From positions 4,391,761 to 4,455,760 of the forward strand of contig NW_019091362.1 in NCBI RefSeq assembly GCF_001949145.1: a stretch of 64,000 nt of DNA. Direction: 5' to 3'. How positions within the stretch are numbered: position 1 is the first letter of the stretch; each line of letters begins with the position of its first letter. The stretch comes from Acanthaster planci. Lineage: Eukaryota; Echinodermata; Asteroidea; Valvatida; Acanthasteridae. This document shows, in pieces, positions 14,301-26,300 of the stretch. The notes beneath the pieces were generated by a model that worked only from the letters and a program-made list of their open reading frames with translations, did no database searches and was not told the DNA's origin. The position numbers and the translations under genes were made by a program.

Positions 14301-17300
14301 GTACATACACACACCGCGAATGGACAATACGCAGAGTACGGTACATGTACATGTACCGGTACATACATGTACATGTACATTGTACACACAACGATCATAC
14401 CGCTGGCCGGGCCCCTATGTTTTAACAATGATACCCCTCCGTTCAATGTACATGTACTATTACCTATGTACATGTATCTGGCGCATTTCCAGGGGGAGTC
14501 ACAACGCTAAAGCGTGTGCTATATACCTACATGTAAACTTGTTCAAGTCTTTTGCTTAGTTTCACACCAAATATTGTAGTCTTGGTGTTACATATTGAAA
14601 GCATTGACAAATACGGAAATCCGGAAAGTCTCACAGAAATTCTGACAATCCGGACAAATCACACCCCTGATGTACATGTGCACATGTACATGTACCAGTA
14701 CATGTGCACATGTACACAAACACATTCTTTTCCACAGTGAGAACATACATGTACCAGTACATTGTGAGTCTCTCATTAAAAAATGAGAACAAAATGCAGA
14801 AATCTCATTACATGTTGCTGATATTAATAAGCAGAGAGCAAAGAATTGAGGTCAGTAACAGTGCACAGACTGTGCTTACCGGCACAAGTACTGTAGTTCT
14901 AATGTACAGTAAACTACAAACAATGAGTTCCAAGTGTGAACAAGAAATGAGTATACATGTACATGCATGGCGTCTCTTGTGGGGACAGGTTCATGTGTTA
15001 CACAATAGACCTACATGTACATGTACTGGTACAGCACCTGGTCAGTGTGTGGACCAAAGTGTTTTGAAGTTGTACAGGTGTACATGTACACTGCACTTGC
15101 ATTTTGTCAGAGTGCTGATGCCATTTTTGAGGAACAATGATTGTATTCAGGTGCTACACGTCCCAATATGTTCAAAGGTCGCTGAGAATTTTCCTGTGGG
15201 AAAATTACGACAAATTATAGTAACGATGGATTTGGGTATCAGTACATGTAAATAACGGTACGGTACATGTACCCATACACACCGGTAGTGTTGCAACTAC
15301 ATGTACAGTACATGTACCGGTAACATACAGGTGCATGTACAAGTACATGTACATGTGTGTTTGTAAGGCACAAAATGTGTTTTGTGCCTGTTTTGCTAAT
15401 TTGCTGTTTTGATGACCAGTAGTCATGGTAGTACAGAATGTGGGTATTCCAGAAATTAGGGGTCCATTTTTTGTCCCCGTCACATCTGACATATGATTTT
15501 GTAAGTTCACAACACATTTTCTAATTTCTAAGAGTGACGGATGAATGCAAATTACATGTACATGTACATGTACATGTACCTGCCAAACGAATAGTAATTG
15601 TTTGAAATCAATCCCAGTGATATTTCCATGCCAAATAACAAAGGTCAGATGTAACAGGGACACGAAAATGTCACACTGTTGCACCCCTAATTTCTGGAAT
15701 TGCCCATGTACCCTGCTACATGTCATGTACATGTACCGGAATGGCAGTCACTTGAAAAAATCTGTTCATGCTCATACATGTAGAACAAGGTTGGTAGCGG
15801 TACATGTACATGTATGTGTTGTCATTTTTCCTCAATAAATTTGATAATGGAAAACTACATGTAGTGCCGGTACTGGTCTGAGGGTTAATTTTTTTTTTGG
15901 ATACATGTAATTTGATGTTTTACTGCCATTTTTTCAATTTTCTTAATTGTCATTCTTGAAATACGGTACATGTACATTTTATACACATTTCATTGTAAAC
16001 ATTGATCATGGTTGTGTAGTAGGAACTAAATCTACAAACATCCTAGAATCGGGAATATAAAACAATTTTGACAACAGCAGGGGGTCTCCATTAACTCTAC
16101 CATTATTTACAGCACCGGCAGCGGCATAGGCTGAGGTACAGTATATTAATATTATAACACAAACTGACAAATTTCACCTTGTGAAAGGTTGTCCCAGATC
16201 ACATCACATACACGTACTGGTATTTCAATCAAAACAGGCAAACTACGGGTACATGTACAAGTACATGTAATGTACATGTACATTATGTACATGTACATGT
16301 ATGTCGGCCTACATGTACTACAGTACTGTACAGTACGAGAAAATTTTACATAAATGGAATTTTTTTCATACAACCAAAGAATGCATAAATCTGATTATGG
16401 TGGAAAACCATCCGCAGAGAGCAACAGTGCAGGTATCAGGTGTCCACTGGTTTGTCCCCTGGCGAGGGAAACTGGACAGAATGGAAGTTGGAGCACTGAC
16501 AACAGCCATACGTGTACAATACTACGGTAATAATCTGCTGGCATCCCCAGGGCAAAGCCCTGGGAAGAGTTCAGCTGCTCTCCTCTTATCCTTGTATTCG
16601 GGTCCTTGTGTGATTCTTCAAATCCAGGGTGCTAGAGGTCCTGCTCGGGTCACAAAGATTGCTGAGCGGCTTTTGATCATGTTGATGGGGCAGTCTTCCT
16701 TTGGCAAGTGAGCATGCTCACTCAGACTGGCTCATTGTACAATGTACAATGTATGTGCGTGTATACCAGTACATGTCCATGTACATTGCGATTGAAAGTT
16801 AACACCAAAATGGGAAAAAAAATTTCACATTTTTTTCTCTTCCCAGGGAATTCCTTTTCATTTCACAAAATGTGAAAAAGTGTGCCAAAAGTGGGAAAAT
16901 ATTTTCACACCTTTTCACACAGGCGGGAAAATATTTTCACAGATTTTAACCTTCAAATGCAACGTACATGTACATATACATGTACTTTATGTGCAGGTAT
17001 GTGTGTACTGTACATGTACAGCCATGTGTTCATGAATATGGCAACGTGTCGTTACCGACAGATGTTCTGTAGGGGATATCTAAATCATGAGAAATGATGA
17101 GATACAGCATGGCCTAATGCGCTTTGGGATGGTGTCGATACTGTACATGTATGTACCGGGGGGGAGACCGTAGCTTTAAGAGACAGGAATGCATGGTCGG
17201 TTGTGGGGACAGAAGAAAATTTTGCTGAAGGAAGGGTTCCCCAGGGAGCTGATGAAGATTAAGCAGCGAAGAAAACTCATATTGCACAACTACATGTAAA

Positions 17301-20300
17301 TGTACCATACAGGTGTGGTACATGTACCGTACATGTACAGTTCACAAGCATTGCTGACTGCGCCAAAAGGCCTACCAGGCACTGGTAACATACATGTAGC
17401 TTTGTTCAGGATTTAATTCACACTACATACCATACATGTACATCGATAAGGTACATGTACGAGCATGTTTGCTATCAGTACTTGAAGGGTGAGGTATTTG
17501 GAGAAACTTGTATCAAGTTCTCCCCCCCCTGAAAAAAAAACCCAAACAAATTTTTGTACTACAGTAGTTCGACCACTTATGAGGCCTGATCAATGTACAT
17601 GTACACTCGTGTACACTTATGTGTAATCTCAAGCCACATTGTGTATTTTGTGGTCTTCTTTCAACAGTTCCGGTACATACATACATACACCTATACATGT
17701 ATAGATCAATGCAAAGGTTAAACATCTAAAAGGCCAATAACGGCCAAAAATGACCGACGTTGTACCGGGTACCTTGAATCAGTGAGGTAGTCCACCTCAC
17801 ATTTACCGGTAATACTAATAACATGGGCAACGGGGCCAGGCTGAATGTTGAGCAGTATGATGACTTGGGAGCAACCGGTTAAGTTGACCTGTGCATTGTG
17901 CAGTGTATCTGCACATCTTTAGATGCACGAATAGCAACTGCCACTGGGAATTCAAAAGAGAAAAGAGAAAACCTTTGAGGTGGCACAAAAGTGGCACCAA
18001 AGTTTCTTTTTTATCTTTCATTTTTTTGAAGTGGCAAACTTGTACGAAATTACACGCAAGTTACCAGTAAACATTAAAATACTCGAAGCAGTGTGAGGGG
18101 AAACTTGCATGCCCAATTTAACAGAACGTCATTGGCAAAGCACAATGTTATTCATCAAGGTACATGTACGGGGGAGGGGGATATCTTGTTCTGGAATGGT
18201 CTAGATGATTCTCTCAAATCATTACCTTCTTTATCTGTGTTTGTTAGAAAACTGAGAACTTAGCTGCTGGACTCATATATTCCTAAATCCTATTTATTTG
18301 TGCTCTATTAATGCGGTGTTGTTTCACACGTGTTTGTTCTGTCTTGTTCCTCATTTGTCTGTTCTACATGTATTGTTAGATTATACTGTATGGTTGTCAG
18401 CTTGGGTACAAAAACATTCCTGCTTCACCTTAAACCTAAATGTTGTCATCTAATATAATCCTATTTTATGTAATACGTTACTCAATTTAATGACCAGATA
18501 CCAGTGTATTCAGTGTATTAAGTAATTAATGTGAACATGTTTGGTCACATAGTAAAGAATGACAACACTGAAATACATGTAAATGTTTCATCCTCGTTAT
18601 CAAAACATGCTTCTACCGTACATGTACATGTCTACACGTATATACATGTAGCACTTTATGTAAATGAAATGTACTGTACGTGTACATGTACACTGTATGT
18701 ATTTGGCCAACAATGTAACCCCTGCATAACAATTAACATGCATAGTGCCATATGTACATGTACTTCTACCTGTGTACATGTACCATACCATTGTACATGT
18801 ACTTGACCATGCTGTAAACATGAACAATTTTTTTTTTCAAAAGGGTTGCAAGGCATTTTTGTAAGAAAGACTATTTAAAGGTCCTTTTGTAAATTGTGTA
18901 AACTTGCTGTTGTTTGGCTTGCTTGGAGAATAGCCCAAGCACATGTACATGTACACACTGGTACGGTACCTGTCCATGTACACGTACATGTACTGGTACA
19001 TGCTCCATTTATCCAGGGTACCGGGTATGTACATGTACATAAATTACAGGCTCCCACCCTGCCCAAAATAAATCTTATTACATGTACATGCCTATCAAAA
19101 ATGAGGTCCGTAGGCTGCATTTTGGAAAATGTGAATTTCCGCTTGGACTATCTCCATTTGCCACAAAAACTGATCTAAAGTTGCCTCAATTAACATAAAA
19201 TTACCAAATTATTTAGTCGATTATATAGTAACAGTAATGGACACACAACTGCATGTACCGTACATGTACAATGCATGCCACCATTCATGTTTTATTGCTA
19301 GTAAACAACGAGAAACATCCAACAATGTTTGTATACATGTACAGTACAGGCACTACATCCTGTACATGGTACTGGTACATGTACATGTACATAAGCCTTG
19401 TGTTGCAGCGAGAAATTTTGTGGAAACAGGCTTGTTTCCAGGGGTGACAACCTTAAATTACTGGTACAAGTACGATACGTGTACCGCATGTGTGCATGAG
19501 CATGAAAAATAGCTACTAGTACCTGTACTCATAAACACCATGTTCATGTACATGTAGACTAGAAATCAAGTTCTGTGAATTACGGTAACTCACAGAAATC
19601 TTCTTGCTCTAAACCCAGCAAGAAATGAGACAGAGTGGTACCCCCTACTCCGGTACATGTCCAATCCCTATGTATGTATACACTTTAGACTACTGTTACC
19701 TACGACTACTGGTAACACATCCCCCTGCATGTGGATGTCTGACATGTCTGAAAAGAATTCTTGGGATTCCATTGAAATAATGACCAACACAAAGGGGGGG
19801 GGGTTCTGTCTCATATATCTTGCTTCGTGCTGGTACATGTACTATCTTGTTCCATCGATGCAAAACTACAGAGCAGCACGTGTAACAGGTGTAATGATGC
19901 CTTACTGATACATGACAGGGATGCAGATACCAGTAATGTTGCAGCACGGCAGGAACCAGTGGGCATTGCGTTGAGCATTATTGCGCATGTTTTCATCATC
20001 CTGATACATGTACATGTACAGTGTACTAGCAAACCGTGAAGGGACCTTGTAAAAACAACGGAAGTTCCTCCTCAAAAGTTGTGAATGAAAGTACAGTAGG
20101 CAAACGCATACATGAAAATACCTGTCCAACGTTCACAAAGTTGTTGAGGTATTCACGAAGAAAAAAAGACAAAGGATTTTTTTCATTTCATTTTTTTTTT
20201 CACTTGCCGATAAATACATGCACATGTATTTTAGGGTCCTGCTGAAAAATGAGGGTCAGTCATCAGGAAACCAGAAGAAAAACTATTTTGGGGGCAATAG

Positions 20301-23300
20301 CCTGCAATACTTGTTTGCTAACAATTACACGGGGTATGCACCCTGTATAACCATCCATATACATGTACATGTACATGGATAGTTATACAGCGTTATGTAC
20401 ATGTGTTATGTACATCTACATGCTGCTCTGTTGCTGGCAAAATATTTTGATAATAATCATGCTGAAATCTTTAGAGGAGAAGTACGGTACATGTAAATAA
20501 AGGGTTATGTACATGTACACTGTACCGGTGTGTACATGTACACGTACTTGTACAAGGAAAATGACTGAGACCGGAAATGTGCTGTGGGTATGTAGAACAA
20601 ATTTATACAGATCATGTACTTACATGTACATGTAGTGACAATTCTGATCCTCCCTCATAGAATCATGGATTCCAAAATGATTCCAAAATGGCACAGAAGT
20701 TACAGTTGCCTTTTCAAAGTTTAAAACTTGTACAAGTACATGTTCATGTAATTTGTGATGTCAGATTTGCTACATGCAGAACACACTGTAGGGTTTTTCC
20801 ACATCTTCAGGCTTTGAGGGGAAAAAGTGCATTTGTTCGTTGTACACACAAACCAGGAGAAAATGTTCACACTACATGTACATGATGTACTGATACTTGT
20901 GAATTAAATTAAAACTGACAAAGAATTACAACATTTCAAAATCATGACATCACTGATTATGGAACACATTGCTAAAAGATACATGTACATGTACACTGAA
21001 ATCCTGCAAAGGATATCAGTTTTAGAAATGACACCAAGAAAGATTTCTGTACTGGTTGTTCTTTAGTAGGAAAAGAAAAATTACTACAAAAAATGTTAAC
21101 GTGTATGTACATGTACAGTGTAGTTTAAAAACCATCAACCATCGTTGAAGGCAATTTCATATGGCAGGTTCTACGAAATATGAGTCATTAGATAATAATG
21201 AAATTGGGGTGTACTTATTCCCAAAATTAATTGACAATGTCTGATGAAATGAGAGGAGTCATGACTGATATATCTCATTCTGGAACACTGATGTTGGTGC
21301 TCATCCTTCTTGATTGGAGCTGAAAAATTTAAGCCTTGAATGTCAGCATTTTGACTGACACAAACAACCTATACATCTTAGCCACCTAAAAATTAACAGG
21401 AAGTAATACTCTAGTCATTCCTAATGAAATCTTTGAATAGATTTGTAAGCAGTAACAGATGTTTATGTATTTTGAAACATAACCACAAATTTACAACATG
21501 CTTCTCTCAGATTATCAAGTTCAGAAGTCGGCAACTGTGAATATCATGCCATCCCATCAAAGATGTCAACACTTACTGGTAAAAACCAGCAAAGAAAATC
21601 AAAATGATGCTCAACATGAGCTTAACAAAAGAGTACAAGAAAGGCCACAAACCATCATCCTTTCCCGACTTAAACAATCACATTTTGGTGGAGTGTGTGT
21701 ACATTTCCATAAATGGTAGACACATGTAAAATGTACATGTACATGTATACTGGTATGTTATTGTACCACGTACAGTACTGGTGAGAGTAATGTACATGTA
21801 GCAGTACATGTATCATGTACCGGTAAGCAGTGTTGTACTCGTACTCAGAACTCATAATCGAGTACTACTCCAGTACCGTTTTCAGAGTACTCGTACTTGT
21901 ACTTGGACGTCCAAGTACTTGAACTCGGACATCTAAGTACTTGTACTCGAACTACACATGTACAGTTCTTGTACTCGGGCTACAAAATACTCAGAACTCG
22001 ACATCCAAAAATTGTACTTGAGCATCAAAGTACTCGTACTCGATTAACAGTACTCGATAACAAAATCCTTTAAGTTAACTTACCACGGCCGTTAAAATAA
22101 GGTACAAAAATATCGACTCCAATGACCCGATATTCAATACGGTTCTGACAAAGAGAAGGCCGAACGTGGGACCATTAACGTATATGACCCATTCGCCGTC
22201 TGTGTGTGTACTTAACCAATGTACGCAAATTATATTGTGGTACTCCAGAATGGTCCCGCGATTTACTTGGGCATTGGTAGTCTAGTTCCTGGACCCGAAA
22301 ATTCTAACAACGCACCTAGCATACAGAAAATCACAGGCATGTGAATAATTGAGTCTGGAAAATAGACTTCGCCGCGCCGTGCACGTTGTGTCAACTGCTG
22401 CAACGCACGTGTAGTAACCATGACATTGCTAGCCAGATCACTTGTTCTTGTAGCCATGCCATCTGCATTCAGTGTTTCTTTTACACAGTGGCAGGTCTTA
22501 GAGTCTCTACATGTAAATGAAGACAAAACTACTTTTGAATTAGAAGTTCTTGTACTGGTACTCGGAAGTGTACTTGTACTCGAAAACCAGTACTTGTACT
22601 CGGCAGTCAAAGTACTCGACAGTACTTGGTACTCGGAAAAAAGTACTCCACTACAACACTGCCAGTAAGTGACGCAGATGCATTTATGCACCTTCTTAAA
22701 ACTCCAGAACATGGACTTGGACTGTGGAAATGTTGTACAAGTCCATTGCTGTTGCTCCCACTGTGGAGAAGGCTAAGCCAAATATTACAAGAAGTTGTAG
22801 GCATCGAAAAATTAATCCCCCTCCCCCAAAAATCAACTACCGGTAGATGTGCAAACTGCACATGTACATCAATGCACCTGTTTACCATTTTGCACTACTT
22901 GCAAATGTATTGATATTATAGCAGAGTCCCATGATTCTGAGCAACACACCGTACGCTACTCAAGATGTACATGTACCGGACATTTTGTGACCCCTGACCC
23001 ATACAGTTTATTGTGCAAACACTACATGTACACCATACATGTACTTGTACATGATCTATTCAAGTATTCACATTGTGTTTTGGTTTATTTTTTCAAGGCG
23101 CTTACTGATGTGTGTCAGTAATATACTCTGCAGCTTTCAGCAATACTAGTACTCTACACTGTACATACGTACTCGTAGGTACACGTANNNNNNNNNNNNN
23201 NNNNNNNNNNNNNNNNNNNNNNNNNNNNNNNNNNNNNNNNNNNNNNNNNNNNNNNNNNNNNNNNNNNNNNNNNNNNNNNNNNNNNNNNNNNNNNNNNNNN

Positions 23301-26300
23301 NNNNNNNNNNNNNNNNNNNNNNNNNNNNNNNNNNNNNNNNNNNNNNNNNNNNNNNNNNNNNNNNNNNNNNNNNNNNNNNNNNNNNNNNNNNNNNNNNNNN
23401 NNNNNNNNNNNCCTGAACACGGGGGATTCACAAAAGTGTGCCTCCAAGACTTGAAGAGTTTGCAACGTGTTGGCCAATCACGATGCAGGAAATCTGTCGA
23501 CCCAATGCACGTTTGACAAGGGTCGACCATGGGGTCCACAGATTGTGCTTGGCCAACACGTTGCAAACTCTTGGGGGCGCACTATTGTGAATTGCCCGTA
23601 TTATTGATCACTTTTTTGACTGACATGTACCAGTAGTACTAGTACAGTGCATGCTCATTTACGTTATTTTCCAGATAACCTTATCGTCCTCAGTCTTCAT
23701 TTCAATGATTAAATGGTTGGCAGTGAAAGCTGTGCCAGGTGATGGCAAATGGCAGCACACTGGCACATTTTTCTCTTTCACTTCCCACTGTAAGTGAACC
23801 CCCTGCACTTCAATCACCAGGGGAGGGGGTGTGTGCGCTAGCAATCTGGATAGGGCAACCCTGGTGTTTGGACTGCTGAACTGTGCACATTGCTGCAATG
23901 CTGCCCCGGCTCACCCTGAAGGAAAGAGTCAGTGATGTGCACGATATCTTCCTTGGCTCTATGCGAATACCGAGCCAAGCCGGATGGGAAAAACAGATGA
24001 AGAATGCATCCTGGTTTCATGATCCAGCATGTACATTTACACATATACCGGTATGTACATGTACGGTACATGCATGAAAATGTAGACTTGCAATGGAAAC
24101 TTTGAGCCAGTCATAAAAACCTGGGCCAAATAAACAATCATGGATTACTGTAAACCATTTGTGACCTTGGAGGCCTCGGACCCAGTGAAAGTGCAACAAA
24201 ATTTTGGTGGTACATGTACATGGTGGGCATTTCCATTTTTTTATATATTGGAAAAAACCTGACCTTCTTACAGACTGAAAGTTTGGACTGGGAGACATTT
24301 AGACTATTACCGTACCTTTGGCAGCTTACACCCTGACACACATACATGTAGTTTATGATGGAGCTCCAGTGAGGGAGACCCAAAACTGCTGTAATAAAAA
24401 TACCCCAAACTCGTAACTGGAATGACCTCGCAAAAACCAAGGCTTGCCTGCAGTTTTGATCCTGACACAGAAACAACATGTACATTCTGCAATGATAGAA
24501 ATATTTGGCCCTTAAAACACTTACTGTCCCATGGGAAACTGGGCAGCACTTTAAAGTTTTCAACAGAATTGAGTTACAAGGAGAAGAACAATGAGGAAAT
24601 GAGCTGAACCATAGAGGTACATCATGGGGAGTGTACATGTACAGTGTATGGCTGAACCAAGCTCCAACTGCAATGATTTCATGCATACATGTACAGTACA
24701 TGTATGCACATTTACAGGTACATGTACATGTATATAAATGTACATGTACATGCACAGGTACATGTACATGTGTAATATCCATTCCTATTCATTAAATTGT
24801 CTTTCATGTTCCTCAGATTCTGACAAATACATGAATGAGTTTGCGAACATGTTCACGTACCGGATACATACGTGTACACTGTACATGTACAGTATATGCC
24901 ATTAATTCGGCCTTGTCAAACTGTCAATAATCAAACATGTACATTCGCCTACACATGTACCGGTACATGTATACAAGTATCAGCCTTATTAATGATGCAC
25001 ATTTTTGTAATACTGGTAGCGATGCATGTACATGAGTGCACATGTAAATGTATGTATGTGAACATGTAAATGTGTACATGTACATAACTTACATGTATGG
25101 GTATTCCAGAAATTAGGAGTCCATTTTTTGTGTCCCTGTCACATCTGACATAAGATTTTGTAAGTTCACAGCACATTTTCTAATTTCCAAAAGTAATGAA
25201 TTAATGCAAATTACCTGCCAATTAAATAGTAACATAGTTTGAAATCAATTCCGGTGATTGTCAAATAACAAAGTTCAGGTGTAACAGGGACACACAAATG
25301 TCCCACTTTTGGACCCCTAATTTCTGGATTTACCTTTATTCTCCAGACAGTCTCTAATGTTTGGTACCATTTTACCTCTTTCTCCACTGAGCACTGCATA
25401 ATATTACTAACAAACTACTAGTATCTGCCATGTTCCACGGTGCTATATGTATATTTGTGTTTATTTTGTACATGTATTCGTAGTTGTTGAAGAGACAATC
25501 CATTTTCCGTCAACAACATTGTGACCAACCCACCCCATCAGCATTATTCTTTTTCATTTTCACTGGAAAAATACCATTTGTGAACGAGACAAGAAACATG
25601 TTACTGGCCAAATTTTTAAGAATGAAACTTTCAAACTTCTTAAACACTGCCAATATTGACTCTTAGAAGTTACATGTACGCTATTTATTTGACACTTTGC
25701 TCTCAATTTCATGATGGCAGAGCGGTACATGTACATGTGTGGTACATGTACAGTATGTCAACACAGACTGTTCAGGTGATCCTGCACCTGTATCAAAAGA
25801 AGCACGACACAGACGGTTTGTCAACTTCCCATGCATTGGGAAGCCAATATTATTGATTATCTACGGTATATGCACATGAACTCTCAAATCACATTATTTG
25901 AGGCGAGATCTAAGGAAACTGACAAACAGGGGTGAGGGGGAGTGGGGGAGTGGCTCAGGTGTTTCTTTGTGAGAACGTGCCTCATAATGATTTCCAATAC
26001 TTTGTCAGCACATTTCATTGATTTATCACACCAAGAGCACCTGCAGTATCCTCGCTTACCGATTTTTAAAAAATGAAATCACAACATTGATGTTTTCCCT
26101 CTAACACTGCCTCTTTTTCGACCTTACTTTTGAGCCATGAAAACATTCACTTTTGAACACGGCGACAGTGCTGGTACATGTACATGTAAGTGCATGGCAC
26201 ATGTTCACTGCTAGGAACTGTGTTGGGTCCTTACCGTTTATCACCATATCCCCCTACAGCCCCTGCAGTTCAGCAGCATTTTATTGCATTCCAGCGGGAG

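Noticed and set aside
12894-19512. Many open frames rich in Met-Tyr, His-Val or Thr-Cys dipeptides
   Set aside because: They are translations of the TACATG repeat in its three frames and have no splice context or homology.
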